From Competibacter_A sp037045535 (GTDB taxonomy: Bacteria; Pseudomonadota; Gammaproteobacteria; Competibacterales; Competibacteraceae), in NCBI GenBank assembly GCA_037045535.1, contig JBAOHI010000073.1, forward strand, positions 248,001 through 312,000: a DNA stretch of 64,000 bases, given 5' to 3'. The notes under the pieces were generated by a model, which did not search any database, was not told the origin of the DNA, and worked only from the letters and a program-made list of their open reading frames with translations. This document shows, piece by piece, positions 46,989 through 56,503 of this stretch (position 1 is the stretch's first letter; every line of letters starts with the position of its first letter). Position numbers and translations under genes: made by a program.

Positions 46989-49298
46989 ATGAAAAACGTG
47001 ACGAGCCCGAAACTCAATCCCGAACTACAACGCATCATTGAAGCCCGCCATCACGATCCCTTCGCCTTACTGGGTCGTCATCCCCAGGACAAGAAAGTCG
47101 TGGTGCGCGCTCACTTGCCCTATGCCCAAGAGGTGCACATCGCCGAGGGCAATCATGCGATGGAACGCATCCCGAACACGGATCTATTCGAATGGCAGGG
47201 CAAGCCGGATCAAGTCCCCGACCGCTATCGTCTGATCTGGCGTGATTCCGATCACCACGAGCACATTTCCTACGATCCGTACTGTTTCCCACCACAAGTG
47301 CCTGATTTCGACTTGTATCTGTTCGGCGAAGGCAAGCACTGGCACGCTTACCGCTTCTTGGGCGCCCACCTGCATCAAGCGGACGGCGTCGCTGGGGTGC
47401 TATTCGCGGTTTGGGCGCCCAACGCCGAGCGGGTCAGCGTGGTCGGCAGCTTCAATCGCTGGGACGGCCGGATTCATCCGATGCGGGTGCGCGGCGGCAG
47501 CGGTATCTGGGAGCTGTTCATCCCCAACCTGTATCCAGGGGATCTTTACAAATTCGAAGTCCGCAACCGCCACAGCGGATCGATCCTGCTGAAATCGGAC
47601 CCCTACGGCCAGCATTTCGAAATGCGGCCCAGCACCGCCACTATCGTGCCAAAGCACGACACCTACGCTTGGGGCGACGAAGCCTGGATGAGCCAGCGTA
47701 AAAGCGTTGATTGGCTGCACCAGCCGATGTCCATCTACGAAGTCCATCTCGGCTCCTGGCGGCGCGGGCCGGAGGGTGAGTTCATCAACTACCGTGAACT
47801 GGCCCACCAACTGGTGGATTACGTCAAGGAACTGGGTTTTAGCCACATCGAATTGCTGCCAGTCACCGAACATCCCTATGACGCGTCGTGGGGTTACCAG
47901 ACCACCGGCTACTATGCGCCGACCAGCCGTTTCGGTACGCCGGACGATTTCCGCTATTTCATGGACTACTGCCACCAGCATAATATCGGCGTGGTTCTCG
48001 ACTGGGTGCCAGCGCATTTCCCCAAGGACGCGCACGGCCTCGCTCGGTTCGACGGCGAGCCGCTCTACGAGCACGCCGATCCGCGCAAAGGCGAGCACCT
48101 CGACTGGTCCACGCTCATCTTCAATTTCGGCCGCTACGAGGTAAAAAACTTCCTGCTGTCCAGCGCCCTGTACTGGCTGGAGGAATTCCATCTCGACGGG
48201 CTGCGAGTGGACGCGGTTGCCTCGATGCTCTACTTGGACTATTCGCGCAAGGAAGGCGAGTGGATTCCCAACAAGTATGGTGGACGCGAAAATCTGGAAG
48301 CGATCGATTTTCTGCGCGAACTCAACACCGTGGTGCACAGCGAGCATCCCGGCGCGATGGTGATCGCCGAGGAATCGACCTCCTGGCCGCAGGTCACTCG
48401 GCCCACCTACCTCGGTGGCCTGGGTTTCAGCATGAAATGGAACATGGGCTGGATGAACGACACATTGCGCTACATGTCGCAGAATCCGGTCCATCGCAAA
48501 TATCACCACGACCTGCTGACGTTCAGCATGCTGTATTGCTTCACCGAAAACTTCATGTTGCCGTTCTCGCACGACGAAGTGGTGCACGGCAAGGGCTCAA
48601 TGCTGAACAAAATGCCGGGCGACGAGTGGCAGCGCTTCGCCAACCTGCGGCTGCTGTACACCTACATGTTCACGCATCCCGGCAAAAAGCTGCTGTTCAT
48701 GGGTACCGAATTTGGCCAGGGCACCGAATGGAACAGCGCCACCACGCTCGACTGGTACGTGCTCCAGTACGGTTTCCACCAGGGCATGCAATTGTTGGTG
48801 AAGGATTTAAACCAGCTCTACCACGACTCCCCAGAATTGCACCATTTCGAGTTCGAGTGGCAAGGCTTCTCCTGGATCGATTGCCACGACGCCGAACAAT
48901 CCATTCTGAGCTACTTGCGGAAGAAGGATAACGACTTCCTGGTGGTGGTGGTCAATTTCACTCCCGTGCCGCGTTACAACTACCGTATCGGCGTACCGCG
49001 CCAATGCCGCTATACGGAAGTGCTCAATTCCGATTCTCATTTCTACGGCGGTAGCGGGGTCGGCAACGGTGGAATCGAGTTAACCACTGAGGAGCGGCCT
49101 TGGATGGAACTCCCCTACTCGATCTCCATTACCGTACCGCCGCTGGGCGGCATCATCCTGCGGCCGGAGCCGTTGCCGGAACCTGAGCCGATTGTGGCCA
49201 GTATCGAGGAGGAAACGCCGCTGGAATCGGTGGCTTCCAAGGAAGCAGCAAGCCCAGCGCCGGTCGCGGCCGAGGAAGAGCTGGCGCAGCCAGAATAA
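46989..49298 (+). CDS. glgB: 1,4-alpha-glucan branching enzyme
   Basis: A 769-residue GH13 enzyme that creates alpha-1,6 branches in glycogen. The two N-terminal CBM48-like domains (about 20-110 and 130-220; FAVWAPNAERVSVVGSFNRW) precede the catalytic barrel. Nucleophile Asp408 lies in DGLRVDAVASML, acid/base Glu461 in IAEEST, and the transition-state Asp in PFSHDEVVHGKG. The last 45 residues are an acidic, Pro/Glu/Ala-rich tail not found in the E. coli enzyme. No other glycogen genes are linked here. Confidence 0.96.
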   Translation: MKNVTSPKLNPELQRIIEARHHDPFALLGRHPQDKKVVVRAHLPYAQEVHIAEGNHAMERIPNTDLFEWQGKPDQVPDRYRLIWRDSDHHEHISYDPYCFPPQVPDFDLYLFGEGKHWHAYRFLGAHLHQADGVAGVLFAVWAPNAERVSVVGSFNRWDGRIHPMRVRGGSGIWELFIPNLYPGDLYKFEVRNRHSGSILLKSDPYGQHFEMRPSTATIVPKHDTYAWGDEAWMSQRKSVDWLHQPMSIYEVHLGSWRRGPEGEFINYRELAHQLVDYVKELGFSHIELLPVTEHPYDASWGYQTTGYYAPTSRFGTPDDFRYFMDYCHQHNIGVVLDWVPAHFPKDAHGLARFDGEPLYEHADPRKGEHLDWSTLIFNFGRYEVKNFLLSSALYWLEEFHLDGLRVDAVASMLYLDYSRKEGEWIPNKYGGRENLEAIDFLRELNTVVHSEHPGAMVIAEESTSWPQVTRPTYLGGLGFSMKWNMGWMNDTLRYMSQNPVHRKYHHDLLTFSMLYCFTENFMLPFSHDEVVHGKGSMLNKMPGDEWQRFANLRLLYTYMFTHPGKKLLFMGTEFGQGTEWNSATTLDWYVLQYGFHQGMQLLVKDLNQLYHDSPELHHFEFEWQGFSWIDCHDAEQSILSYLRKKDNDFLVVVVNFTPVPRYNYRIGVPRQCRYTEVLNSDSHFYGGSGVGNGGIELTTEERPWMELPYSISITVPPLGGIILRPEPLPEPEPIVASIEEETPLESVASKEAASPAPVAAEEELAQPE

Positions 49299-49330
49299 GT
49301 CACTGGCCTGAAAGCCAGTTACGATCACGA

Positions 49331-49363
49331 CGAGGCGTGGGATTTCCCCGCCTCGTTTTTTTT
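49331..49363 (+). terminator. Rho-independent terminator of glgB
   Basis: Stem CGAGGC (49331-49336) with GCCTCG (49350-49355), extended inward by G-C pairs, followed by eight T residues (49356-49363). It lies about 30 bases past the glgB stop. The T run touches the stop codon of the convergent gene at 49363. Confidence 0.85.
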
Positions 49364-51540
49364 CAGACGTAGCCGCCGGCCACCAGTTCGGAAACAATGA
49401 ATTTCTGAATCATCTTCTCCCTCTGGGTGGTCGGCTGATCGAGTTGCAGGCGGGCTAGATACCGCCTCGCCGATTCGGGCGTCGAGCCGACCGTCATTGC
49501 TTTCATGAGGGTCTTCATCAAATCGGTCTTGGACGACAACCGCAGCTTAAGCCCCTTGAGCACCCGTCCCAGCACGATTTCATCCTCGGTGAAATCGGTC
49601 CCCAGCGGAAAATCCGGTAATAGCCCCATCTTCTTGTACTTCTCAATCTGGGCTTGAACCTTTTCAGGCGTATTTTGGAGATAGCGCTCTGGAATTTGGT
49701 AATCCCGAGGAAGCTTGCCTGCCCGTTTGGCTTTTTCCAACAGCTCGGGTTGAAACCGGGAGTCGGCAATATTGAGCAAGGCGCTGATAACCGCTTTGTC
49801 GGAACGGCCGCGCAAATCGGCGATGCCGTACTCCGTGATCGCGATATCGCGTAGATGACGTGAGATGGTTGAATGGCCGTAGTTCCAGATGATGTTGGAG
49901 GAAAGAGTTGAACCACTCGCTCGGGTACTGCGCAGCAACAAGATAGAACGGGCATCGGGCAGCTCGTGGGCCATGGCCACGAAGTTGTACTGACCGCCGA
50001 CTCCGCTAATCACCTGGCCATTTTCCAAGCCGTCAGACACTGCCGCGCCCATTAGCGTCATCATGATCGTAGTGTTGATGAAGCGGGCGTTCCGTCGCTG
50101 CAGTACCGCCAGTTCCTCGCCATTGTAAAGATGGTTGACCTTTCGTACCGTGGTCATGCAAATCCGGCGGCTGTCCTGTTCCGGCAAAACGCGCAGTGCT
50201 TCATAAAAATCCTGCGGCCCCATGAAGAAACCGCCGTGCAGCAGGATCCCACCCCTGAGATGATCCCCCAATCCGTCCTCGACGACAGCGGAATAACTCG
50301 CTGGCTGATCCAGGTTGGCGGACACCCGCACGGTTTCGCCCAGCACCAGTTCGCCATCCTCGTAGCGAACCCGGTCGTTGAAAATCCCAAACCGACGCAG
50401 GAATCCCACATCGGCCTCGGTCAGGCGGGCCGGAATCACCCCCCGCTCCAAAAGAATCCGCAGGGTCCGTTCATCGACGGATTCGCCGATGACACCCTCG
50501 TTCAGCAAACGCTGCAAAGGGATGCTGTCGTAAACCTTGCGCTTGAGGATACCGTCCCGGTACAAGTGCAGAAACCCGTTGACGAACATCTCGCTGGCGC
50601 CGTACAGACCTTGCTCGAACGGTTCGATCCCGCCGACCCGCTCGATCAAATCGCCGTAGCGTTCCAGGATGCCGAAATCGGCCAAGAGCTGCTGGTAAAG
50701 CGCGTTTTGTCGCTGCCGAAGCCGGCAGAAATGGACGATGGCGTCACTCAGGCAGCCAATCCCGATCTGCAAGGTCCCGCCGTCGCGAATCAGGGCGCTG
50801 GCCTGCAAACCGAGCAGATAATCGGCATGCTCGACCGGCATGTTAGGAGTACCGAATAGCCGGAAATCGTAATCGGAATGGTCGAGCACCAGATCGAAAG
50901 CGGCGGGCTGGACCATGGCGTCGTTGTACATGAACGGCATCTGGCGGTTGACCTGGGCAACCGTCACCACCGGCCGCCCCTCGCGGCGCGCTACCTTGAT
51001 GGCTGGCAACAAATCTAAGGTCACGTCCGGATTGCTACCGAGGCTGAACCACGGCTCTCCCTCCACCTCGCGGGTCGCGACCATCTGGGCTAGGACGTTG
51101 ATGCCATTTTCCATCAGATCCCGTGCGGCATGGGTGTAATTGGTGCTGATGTAGTTCTGCTGCTGCATCGGTACGTTCATGAATCCCCCCGGCTTAAGGA
51201 AGAATTCCGCAATTTCCACGTTAGGAGGCAACTGACCGGTTCGCAAATCGCCCGCGTACTCCAAATCGGGATAGTTGCCGAATACCCGCGCAACGAACGA
51301 TTCCAGGAACCGCTTTTCCAGATCGCTGGATCCCTTCGGCGTTTCGAGGGTAATTGCAGTCAGAATCTTGAGCTGTATCGTCGGGTCTGCTTTTGCCCGC
51401 CGATATAACGCGTTCACCAGGGGATTCGGCTTGCCAATCCCCAGTGGAATACCGAGCATGATCTGCTTGCCGACCCGGACGATGATCTCCTCCACGCAAG
51501 CATCGAGATCCTGAAAATACGATGGATTTTGTTGTGGCAT
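49363..51540 (-). CDS. Acetyl-CoA hydrolase/transferase family protein
   Basis: A 725-residue protein of the acetyl-CoA hydrolase/CoA transferase superfamily. Recognisable parts include LGIPLGIGKPNPLVNALYRR near the N-terminus and, in the C-terminal domain, ISGVGGQYNFVAMAHELP and ITEYGIADLRGRSDKAVISA. It is longer than the typical 500-residue succinyl-CoA:acetate CoA transferases and matches the large variant found in many proteobacteria. Likely role: moving CoA between acetate and other short acids. Start at ATG 51540 (MPQQNPSYFQDL) with GAGAGGG upstream; the frame is open to 51630. Specificity is unproven. Confidence 0.85.
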   Translation of the reverse strand: MPQQNPSYFQDLDACVEEIIVRVGKQIMLGIPLGIGKPNPLVNALYRRAKADPTIQLKILTAITLETPKGSSDLEKRFLESFVARVFGNYPDLEYAGDLRTGQLPPNVEIAEFFLKPGGFMNVPMQQQNYISTNYTHAARDLMENGINVLAQMVATREVEGEPWFSLGSNPDVTLDLLPAIKVARREGRPVVTVAQVNRQMPFMYNDAMVQPAAFDLVLDHSDYDFRLFGTPNMPVEHADYLLGLQASALIRDGGTLQIGIGCLSDAIVHFCRLRQRQNALYQQLLADFGILERYGDLIERVGGIEPFEQGLYGASEMFVNGFLHLYRDGILKRKVYDSIPLQRLLNEGVIGESVDERTLRILLERGVIPARLTEADVGFLRRFGIFNDRVRYEDGELVLGETVRVSANLDQPASYSAVVEDGLGDHLRGGILLHGGFFMGPQDFYEALRVLPEQDSRRICMTTVRKVNHLYNGEELAVLQRRNARFINTTIMMTLMGAAVSDGLENGQVISGVGGQYNFVAMAHELPDARSILLLRSTRASGSTLSSNIIWNYGHSTISRHLRDIAITEYGIADLRGRSDKAVISALLNIADSRFQPELLEKAKRAGKLPRDYQIPERYLQNTPEKVQAQIEKYKKMGLLPDFPLGTDFTEDEIVLGRVLKGLKLRLSSKTDLMKTLMKAMTVGSTPESARRYLARLQLDQPTTQREKMIQKFIVSELVAGGYV

Positions 51541-51785
51541 GATCCGATCCCTCTCGGCCGGTTGGTGATTGCGCAAGACAATGCCGGCGGACGATACGGC
51601 CACCAACGGCACGGACCTTTCATGAAGCATGCCCCGCGAGACAAGACGGAGCTTGGTACGGACTGCCGCCGATTATAGCAGGTCTGACCTGTCCAACCCG
51701 TGGCGACAAAGTTAGGAAAGGATTACACTTAAACCACGTTTCAAGCGCGGCGTGTTGCATCCCGCCTACCGAAGGAGCAGCTGCA

Positions 51786-52239
51786 ATGGCAGACAACAGC
51801 GCATTAGAAGCCAATAAAGCCTTGGTCCGGCGCAGCTTTGAAGCGATTTGGAGCCAAGGCAACCTGGCAGTCGCCGATGAGATTTTATCGTCTGACTATG
51901 TCGGACACATCGCAACCTTGCCGGAGCCGGTGCGCGGCGTCGAAGCGTTCAAACAACTGGTCGCGATGTATCATTTTTCTTTTCCGGATACCCGCTTTGA
52001 AATTCAGGACCAAATCGCCGAGGGTCACAAGGTCGCTTCGCGCTGGATCGCCTGCGGCACACACCGGGGTGAGTTCATGGGTATCGCGCCCAGCGGCCAA
52101 GCGATGTCGGTGACTGGCATGAGTTTTCACCGGACTCGACGATGGCCGGATCCAGGAATCCTGGGATGACTGGGACGCTCTGAGCATATTGCAGGGCATG
52201 ACTGGAGATGTATTCCAATCTCTATCGTTTCACATCTGA
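51786..52239 (+). CDS. SnoaL-like/ester cyclase-type protein, one frameshift near the 3' end
   Basis: A small cone-barrel protein (about 150 residues) starting MADNSALEANKALVRRSFEA after GAAGGAGCAGCTGCA. DEILSSDYVGH, VRGVEAFKQLVAMYHFSFPD and GEFMGIAPSGQAMSVTGMSF are typical of SnoaL polyketide cyclase-like proteins. The frame ends at 52169 unless one base near 52140 is removed; then it continues TRDGRIQESWDDWDALSILQ and stops at TGA 52237-52239, which is the family ending. Function unknown. Confidence 0.72.
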
Positions 52240-52312
52240 GCCCGCCCGCCGGGCGCGAAAGCTGAAGCATGTGGGATAGCGGGATTCGCGTGTTTGCGAG
52301 TCGCTCCCCTGA

Positions 52313-53347
52313 ATGAACGGTCCTCCTGATATCGAACCGGCCGATTTCCGTCCGGCTTGGTGGCTACCCGGCCCGCACGCGCAAACACTCTGGCCGGTTC
52401 TGTGTCGGCGCCGGCCTCGCGTGCCGTTGCGCCGCGAGCGGCTGGAGTTGCCCGACGGCGATTTCTTGGATCTGGACTGGACCCGTGGCGAGCAAGGACC
52501 CATCGTACTGGTCGTGCACGGCTTGGAAGGCTCCAGCGACTCGCACTACGCAGCCGGGATGTTAGCTGCCGCCGACCGCCGGGGCTGGCGTGGGGTGGTC
52601 ATGCACTTTCGCAGTCGCAGCGGCGAACCCAATCGGCTGGCCCGCAGTTATTGCGCTGGCGATACCGCCGATATCGCGCATGTCGTGGACCGACTGCACC
52701 AGCGGCAACCGGCCACGCCGCTGGCCGTGGTGGGGTACTCGCTCGGCGGAAATGCCCTGCTGAAGTGGTTGGGTGAAACCGCCGACGACCCGCCCTTGCG
52801 CGCTGCCGTCGCGGTATCGGTGCCGTTCCTCCTCGAAGATACTGCCCGACGCTTGGGCAAGGGCTTCTCGCGGCTCTACCAATGGCACCTGTTAGACAAA
52901 CTGAAGCGGGGCTATCGCGACAAATTCCGACACCGGACGGACGGGCCGGTCGCCCTGGACCAACTATCGGTACTTCAGAATTTTTACGCCTTCGACGATC
53001 GCATCACCGCACCGCTGCACGGCTATGCGAGCGTCAGCGACTACTACACTCGCGCCAGCTGTCGCCAGTTCCTAGGGCGGATCAGGGTTCCGACCTTGAT
53101 CCTACACGCCTTGGACGATCCATTCATGTCACCGGAAACAGCGCCAAACGCGGCGGAACTCTCCTCCCACATCCGCCTGGAACTGAGTCGCAACGGCGGC
53201 CATGTCGGATTTGTGGCCGGTCCATGGCCGTGGCGGGCCAACTATTGGCTAGAGCAGCGCATTCCAGCATTCCTGGCGGAATGCTGGTGGCCAGCGCCAA
53301 ACCGACTTTCCAAGCTATCCCTGCCACGCTTGCAGCCTCGTCGGTGA
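52313..53347 (+). CDS. YheT-family alpha/beta hydrolase
   Basis: A 344-residue hydrolase. PAWWLPGPHAQTLWPVL is the diagnostic N-terminus of the YheT/abhydrolase 1/3 family. Nucleophile Ser143 lies in VVGYSLGGNALL, oxyanion region VVHGLEGSSDSHYA, with late Asp and His in HALDDPFM and NGGHVGF. Substrate unknown (carboxylesterase-like). No signal peptide. Convergent with the acyl carrier protein gene. Confidence 0.9.
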   Translation: MNGPPDIEPADFRPAWWLPGPHAQTLWPVLCRRRPRVPLRRERLELPDGDFLDLDWTRGEQGPIVLVVHGLEGSSDSHYAAGMLAAADRRGWRGVVMHFRSRSGEPNRLARSYCAGDTADIAHVVDRLHQRQPATPLAVVGYSLGGNALLKWLGETADDPPLRAAVAVSVPFLLEDTARRLGKGFSRLYQWHLLDKLKRGYRDKFRHRTDGPVALDQLSVLQNFYAFDDRITAPLHGYASVSDYYTRASCRQFLGRIRVPTLILHALDDPFMSPETAPNAAELSSHIRLELSRNGGHVGFVAGPWPWRANYWLEQRIPAFLAECWWPAPNRLSKLSLPRLQPRR

Positions 53348-53373
53348 GACTGCCACGCGGTTGCAGGAGAAGC

Positions 53374-53631
53374 TCATACTCCAGTCGCGATCTTATCCAG
53401 GACGAACTCATGGATCTTGCCGACCGTTTCAAAGGTTTCGGCGCTAATCTCGTCGTCCGGGACTTGAATGCCGAATCGTTCCTCAAGCGCGCTGATCAGT
53501 GTGACCACTGCCATCGAATCGAATTCCGGAATACTGCCCATCAGCGGAGTGTCCGGACCCAGCTTTCCCATCCGGTCGCCCAAAAGCAACAGCTCGCCGA
53601 TCAGTTGCCGTATATCATCGAATTCGACCAT
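53374..53631 (-). CDS. Stand-alone acyl carrier protein
   Basis: An 85-residue ACP-like protein. The phosphopantetheine site is Ser39 in PEFDSMAVVTLISALEE. It differs from the fatty-acid AcpP (which has DSLD), so it probably serves a dedicated pathway such as polysaccharide, lipid or secondary-metabolite synthesis, as in exosortase- and sugar-linked loci. No acyl-ligase or synthase gene is adjacent; the neighbours are the YheT hydrolase and the region next to the T6SS. The partner is unknown. Confidence 0.82.
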   Translation of the reverse strand: MVEFDDIRQLIGELLLLGDRMGKLGPDTPLMGSIPEFDSMAVVTLISALEERFGIQVPDDEISAETFETVGKIHEFVLDKIATGV

Positions 53632-53879
53632 TGAAAGCTATCTCCAGGTATGGGAAACCGAGGGAAGCACTTGGCGCGGACAGCGAATCGCCCGGTGCGC
53701 AAGGACAGCTCAAGATAGCGTCGAACCCGTCAAGAATCCAGTTAATCGAGCAACTTCTAAGCGATTTGGCTGGCCAGTCGCGACCGGGGCCGGAGATCCG
53801 AGGCACAAGTCGGTTCTTGGCGTTCTCGGTCGGACCACAGAACCCCCTTCCTCGCCCACCGCAGCGTCAGCGGTGTATC

Positions 53880-54486
53880 TCAGGAACCGGCGGGAAGGGG
53901 CTCGGCGCGGCGAAGCCAGAAAGGCAATGTTCGCTGATCGGTCGCCAGCCAGCGCAACAACAACTCATCACCCTTGAATTCGATGATGCGGTAGGCCGGA
54001 ACGACTTCGAGCTCGCCCTCCAACCAGCGTCGCAGAAAGAGCAAGGAACCGCGCAATTCCCACCGTCCCGTGGTCTCATGGGTCGGCGATACAGTCCATG
54101 TAAATTCCCCATCGGCCCTCAGCTCGACCCGTTGAGCGTCCTGCCACCACACCCCAATCAATTCCTCTGGAGTCGGGAAGCGCAGCAACTCCTCCAGCGG
54201 ATCGAGCCACCCCGGCCGGGGCAGTTTCGCTGATACGATTCGCGGGCGGCATGGGTGGCTCAGCCGGCACCGGTGGTACCCGAGGGGTCTGCCGTACTGG
54301 TGCGGTCTGATTGGTCCGCCGCAAAATGTAATGCTCTTGGACGATTTCTCCCAGAAAGAAACCGTTGGCCTTCCAAACCTTAGCCTGCGAATCACGCCAG
54401 CCAAGATAGCGGCCATCTGGCGCAAATAAGCAATCGCTGACGATAAAACCGGCATATCGTCCTCGCCAACAGAAAATTAGCGTCAT
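53880..54486 (-). CDS. Unknown protein with beta-flower-like N-terminus, one frameshift
   Basis: The N-terminal part (starting MTLIFCWRGRYAGFIVSD, with CLFAPDGRYLGWRDSQAKVW and NGFFLGEI) has the repeated aromatic-Gly pattern of the four-fold beta-flower domain. A Pro-rich linker (RVPPVPAEPPMPPANRI) follows. The frame then changes near 54225 (one extra base) and continues SAKLPRPGWLDPLEELLRFP, RVELRADGEFTWTVSP and ITEFKGD-like strands to PLPAGS. ATG 54486 was chosen; 54498 and 54531 are alternatives. It lies downstream of the candidate T6SS cargo gene on the same strand. Function unknown. Confidence 0.55.
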
Positions 54487-54684
54487 ATTCGATCCCATCC
54501 GATTACCGGAAACATCACACTGTGATAGCAAAGCAGTTTGGAAGCAGCGAAATTATCGTTATCGCTTTAAGGTCCAAGCCGCATTAAGATATGGAGCGCC
54601 ACGCAATGCATTGCTTAATTCTACTGACCGGCCGATCTTAAAAGAATTAAATTCCGTATAAACTTAATCATGCGAGTTTACACG

Positions 54685-55566
54685 CTATGGCGCGAGATTG
54701 ATGCTAAGATTTGCGCCCACCCAGTAGCCATAGTCACCTTTGGTGAGTGGCCTACTACTCTGGTAGCCTTGATCAGCAATGGCAATTCCCGATATCGCCG
54801 AGCCTGAGTAAATGTAGTTCAGAAAAATAAACGAGTGGCCATAGCTGGTTGGACCACCTCCATCGCGGACCTGTTCGTAATCACTGGCCACTGCCCAAGT
54901 CTGAATAACCGCACCCGGCTGCAAATTTCCAGCCCAAATGCCATCCGAGTTGACCAGCGTACCAAGACCGACCGAGGCCATAGCGCCCGGAGCACCTTTG
55001 CCTCGATACTCCTCCGGCAACTCCAGCCAAGTTTTCTTGGGGGAAATCAATGAGCCCCATAAGCGGCTAAAAGCGCTCTTGTTGTCAAATGCTGGTAACG
55101 AAACTGCTACCAGCTTTGCGGCGGCTTTGACTCGGGCATAACACGCTTCGTAACATCGACCACCAGGCTCCTTATTATTCGATTTATTGTAATCATCGAC
55201 AATTTTTTCACCAAGTCGATTCAGATAGTCTGCTAATTGGCTACCAAATTTTGGAATAAAAATGGCTCCAGTATTTTTCTTTTCATCATAGACTGCTCCT
55301 TCGAAGCTATAATATTTCTGCCCCGCTTTAGGCGCTGGACAACCTACATAATTGGCAAGATACCAATTGATTTCCTTTGGATCCTTGGTAAGAAAATTGT
55401 AATATACAAGATCAGATGCTCCCACCCCATTCTTTTTTGCGATAGTAAAAAAATTTTCGCCTCTTTGCCCGCCAACCAGATAACGCTTTGGCCAGCGATA
55501 AAATTTATCATTACTCGATATAGGTGGCCAGGGAGCTTTAACTGCGGGCTCTTTGACGAGGGACAT
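54685..55566 (-). CDS. Candidate T6SS effector: LysM-like domain plus Cys/His hydrolase-like C-terminus
   Basis: A 293-residue protein with no signal peptide. GGAGG lies eight bases before ATG 55566. Residues 28-78 (YLVGGQRGENFFTIAKKNGV, NWYLANYVGC) resemble the LysM-like module found in some phage-tail and T6SS-associated proteins. The C-terminal part has GGRCYEACYARV (Cys138, Cys142), NLQPGAVIQTWA, SYGHSFIFLNY (His244) and IADQGYQ (Asp265). This spacing resembles NlpC/P60, CHAP and Tae-type peptidoglycan amidases, in which a Cys at a helix start pairs with a His in GH(V/S). It is AT-rich against the surrounding DNA, suggesting transfer, and lies downstream of clpV and the exported protein 55878-56384. 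The effector role is inference; VgrG and PAAR genes are not in view. Confidence 0.6.
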   Translation of the reverse strand: MSLVKEPAVKAPWPPISSNDKFYRWPKRYLVGGQRGENFFTIAKKNGVGASDLVYYNFLTKDPKEINWYLANYVGCPAPKAGQKYYSFEGAVYDEKKNTGAIFIPKFGSQLADYLNRLGEKIVDDYNKSNNKEPGGRCYEACYARVKAAAKLVAVSLPAFDNKSAFSRLWGSLISPKKTWLELPEEYRGKGAPGAMASVGLGTLVNSDGIWAGNLQPGAVIQTWAVASDYEQVRDGGGPTSYGHSFIFLNYIYSGSAISGIAIADQGYQSSRPLTKGDYGYWVGANLSINLAP

Positions 55567-55877
55567 AAAACAATCCTCCAAAAGAGAGAAGATAGAGCAT
55601 TAATCATTAGAGGTAATATGCTTGCCGGAGATGCACTGCACAGAAATTGTCAATATTTCGTGTATTGACAGAATGTCATAATCAGTAGGGCAAGCCATCC
55701 AGTATTTATATCTTAAGTATTCTCAAATGGTTATCGTTATAACAGCCGGCTAAAATTTCGACCAGATACTTAGCAACTTATATTATTGAACTTTTCTATC
55801 GCATTATATACACGACAATTTTTCCAAGAAATCCACTACATATATTGAAAGAAGCCCGGATAAATATCACCTTTACT
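55567..55877. other. AT-rich spacer between the effector and immunity candidates
   Basis: 311 bases, markedly AT-rich, with no open frame carrying a recognisable start. It probably holds the promoter for the gene at 54685-55566; no consensus pair was identified. Confidence 0.4.
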
Positions 55878-56384
55878 CTATTTTAGGAATCTATCAAACC
55901 ATGCCGCTTTGAGTATGGTTATTTTCTTATCGCAAGTGAATCCAACTGCATTAACAGATTCTTTATCTCCAAGGACCAGATCAGCAATGAAGATAATCTG
56001 GTTGTCCATATGTGGATTTTCCAATTTATTAAAATGTTCTTGATCGGTGGTTCTCGCCCTCAGAGCACGGCCCTGATTAGTAAAAATAACAACATCAAAT
56101 TTTGCGATTTCTTCTCGATCAAAAAGCACATAACTACCCGCCTTGTCCCTAGAAGGGAGCATACTCACTTTTCGGTTTATTTTTACGAAAATCTCTATAT
56201 GCCCACTCCTATTCTCAATTGTATCCGGAAGATCAATCTTTGTTATCTTTCCAGGCAATAGAGTTAAAGTCTGAAACGATAGCGTAGTCTCAGTCGGTAT
56301 CAACAATCCTGGTTCCGCGCATGCCAACGCAGCGGAAAAAAACACTATTGCCAGGACAAGTCTGTTCATAAGCGCGACGAGCAT
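55878..56384 (-). CDS. Exported small protein, candidate periplasmic immunity protein
   Basis: A 168-residue protein whose N-terminus is a signal peptide (MNRLVLAIVFFSAALACA, with Ala-x-Ala-type cleavage before EPGLL). ATG 56384 or 56369 may be the start. The mature part is beta-rich (LSFQTLTLLPGKITKIDLPD, FDVVIFTNQGRAL, NQIIFIADLVLG) with two Cys, and has no recognised domain. An exported, AT-rich small gene directly beside a putative peptidoglycan-hydrolase effector and clpV is the usual arrangement for a periplasmic immunity protein. The function is inferred from context only. Confidence 0.55.
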   Translation of the reverse strand: MLVALMNRLVLAIVFFSAALACAEPGLLIPTETTLSFQTLTLLPGKITKIDLPDTIENRSGHIEIFVKINRKVSMLPSRDKAGSYVLFDREEIAKFDVVIFTNQGRALRARTTDQEHFNKLENPHMDNQIIFIADLVLGDKESVNAVGFTCDKKITILKAAWFDRFLK

Positions 56385-56503
56385 CTTCGCTCAAAATCAG
56401 CCGAAATATGGCCTAATAATCAACAGATTAATAGATAAACATTAAAACCCCGGAGCGTAGGATCCTCATACAGTTACTCTCTACATGCTCGACCGACTAG
56501 ACC

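Noticed and set aside
47400..48587. A 395-codon minus-strand open frame inside glgB
   Set aside because: Antisense shadow of an intact GH13 enzyme with all catalytic residues.
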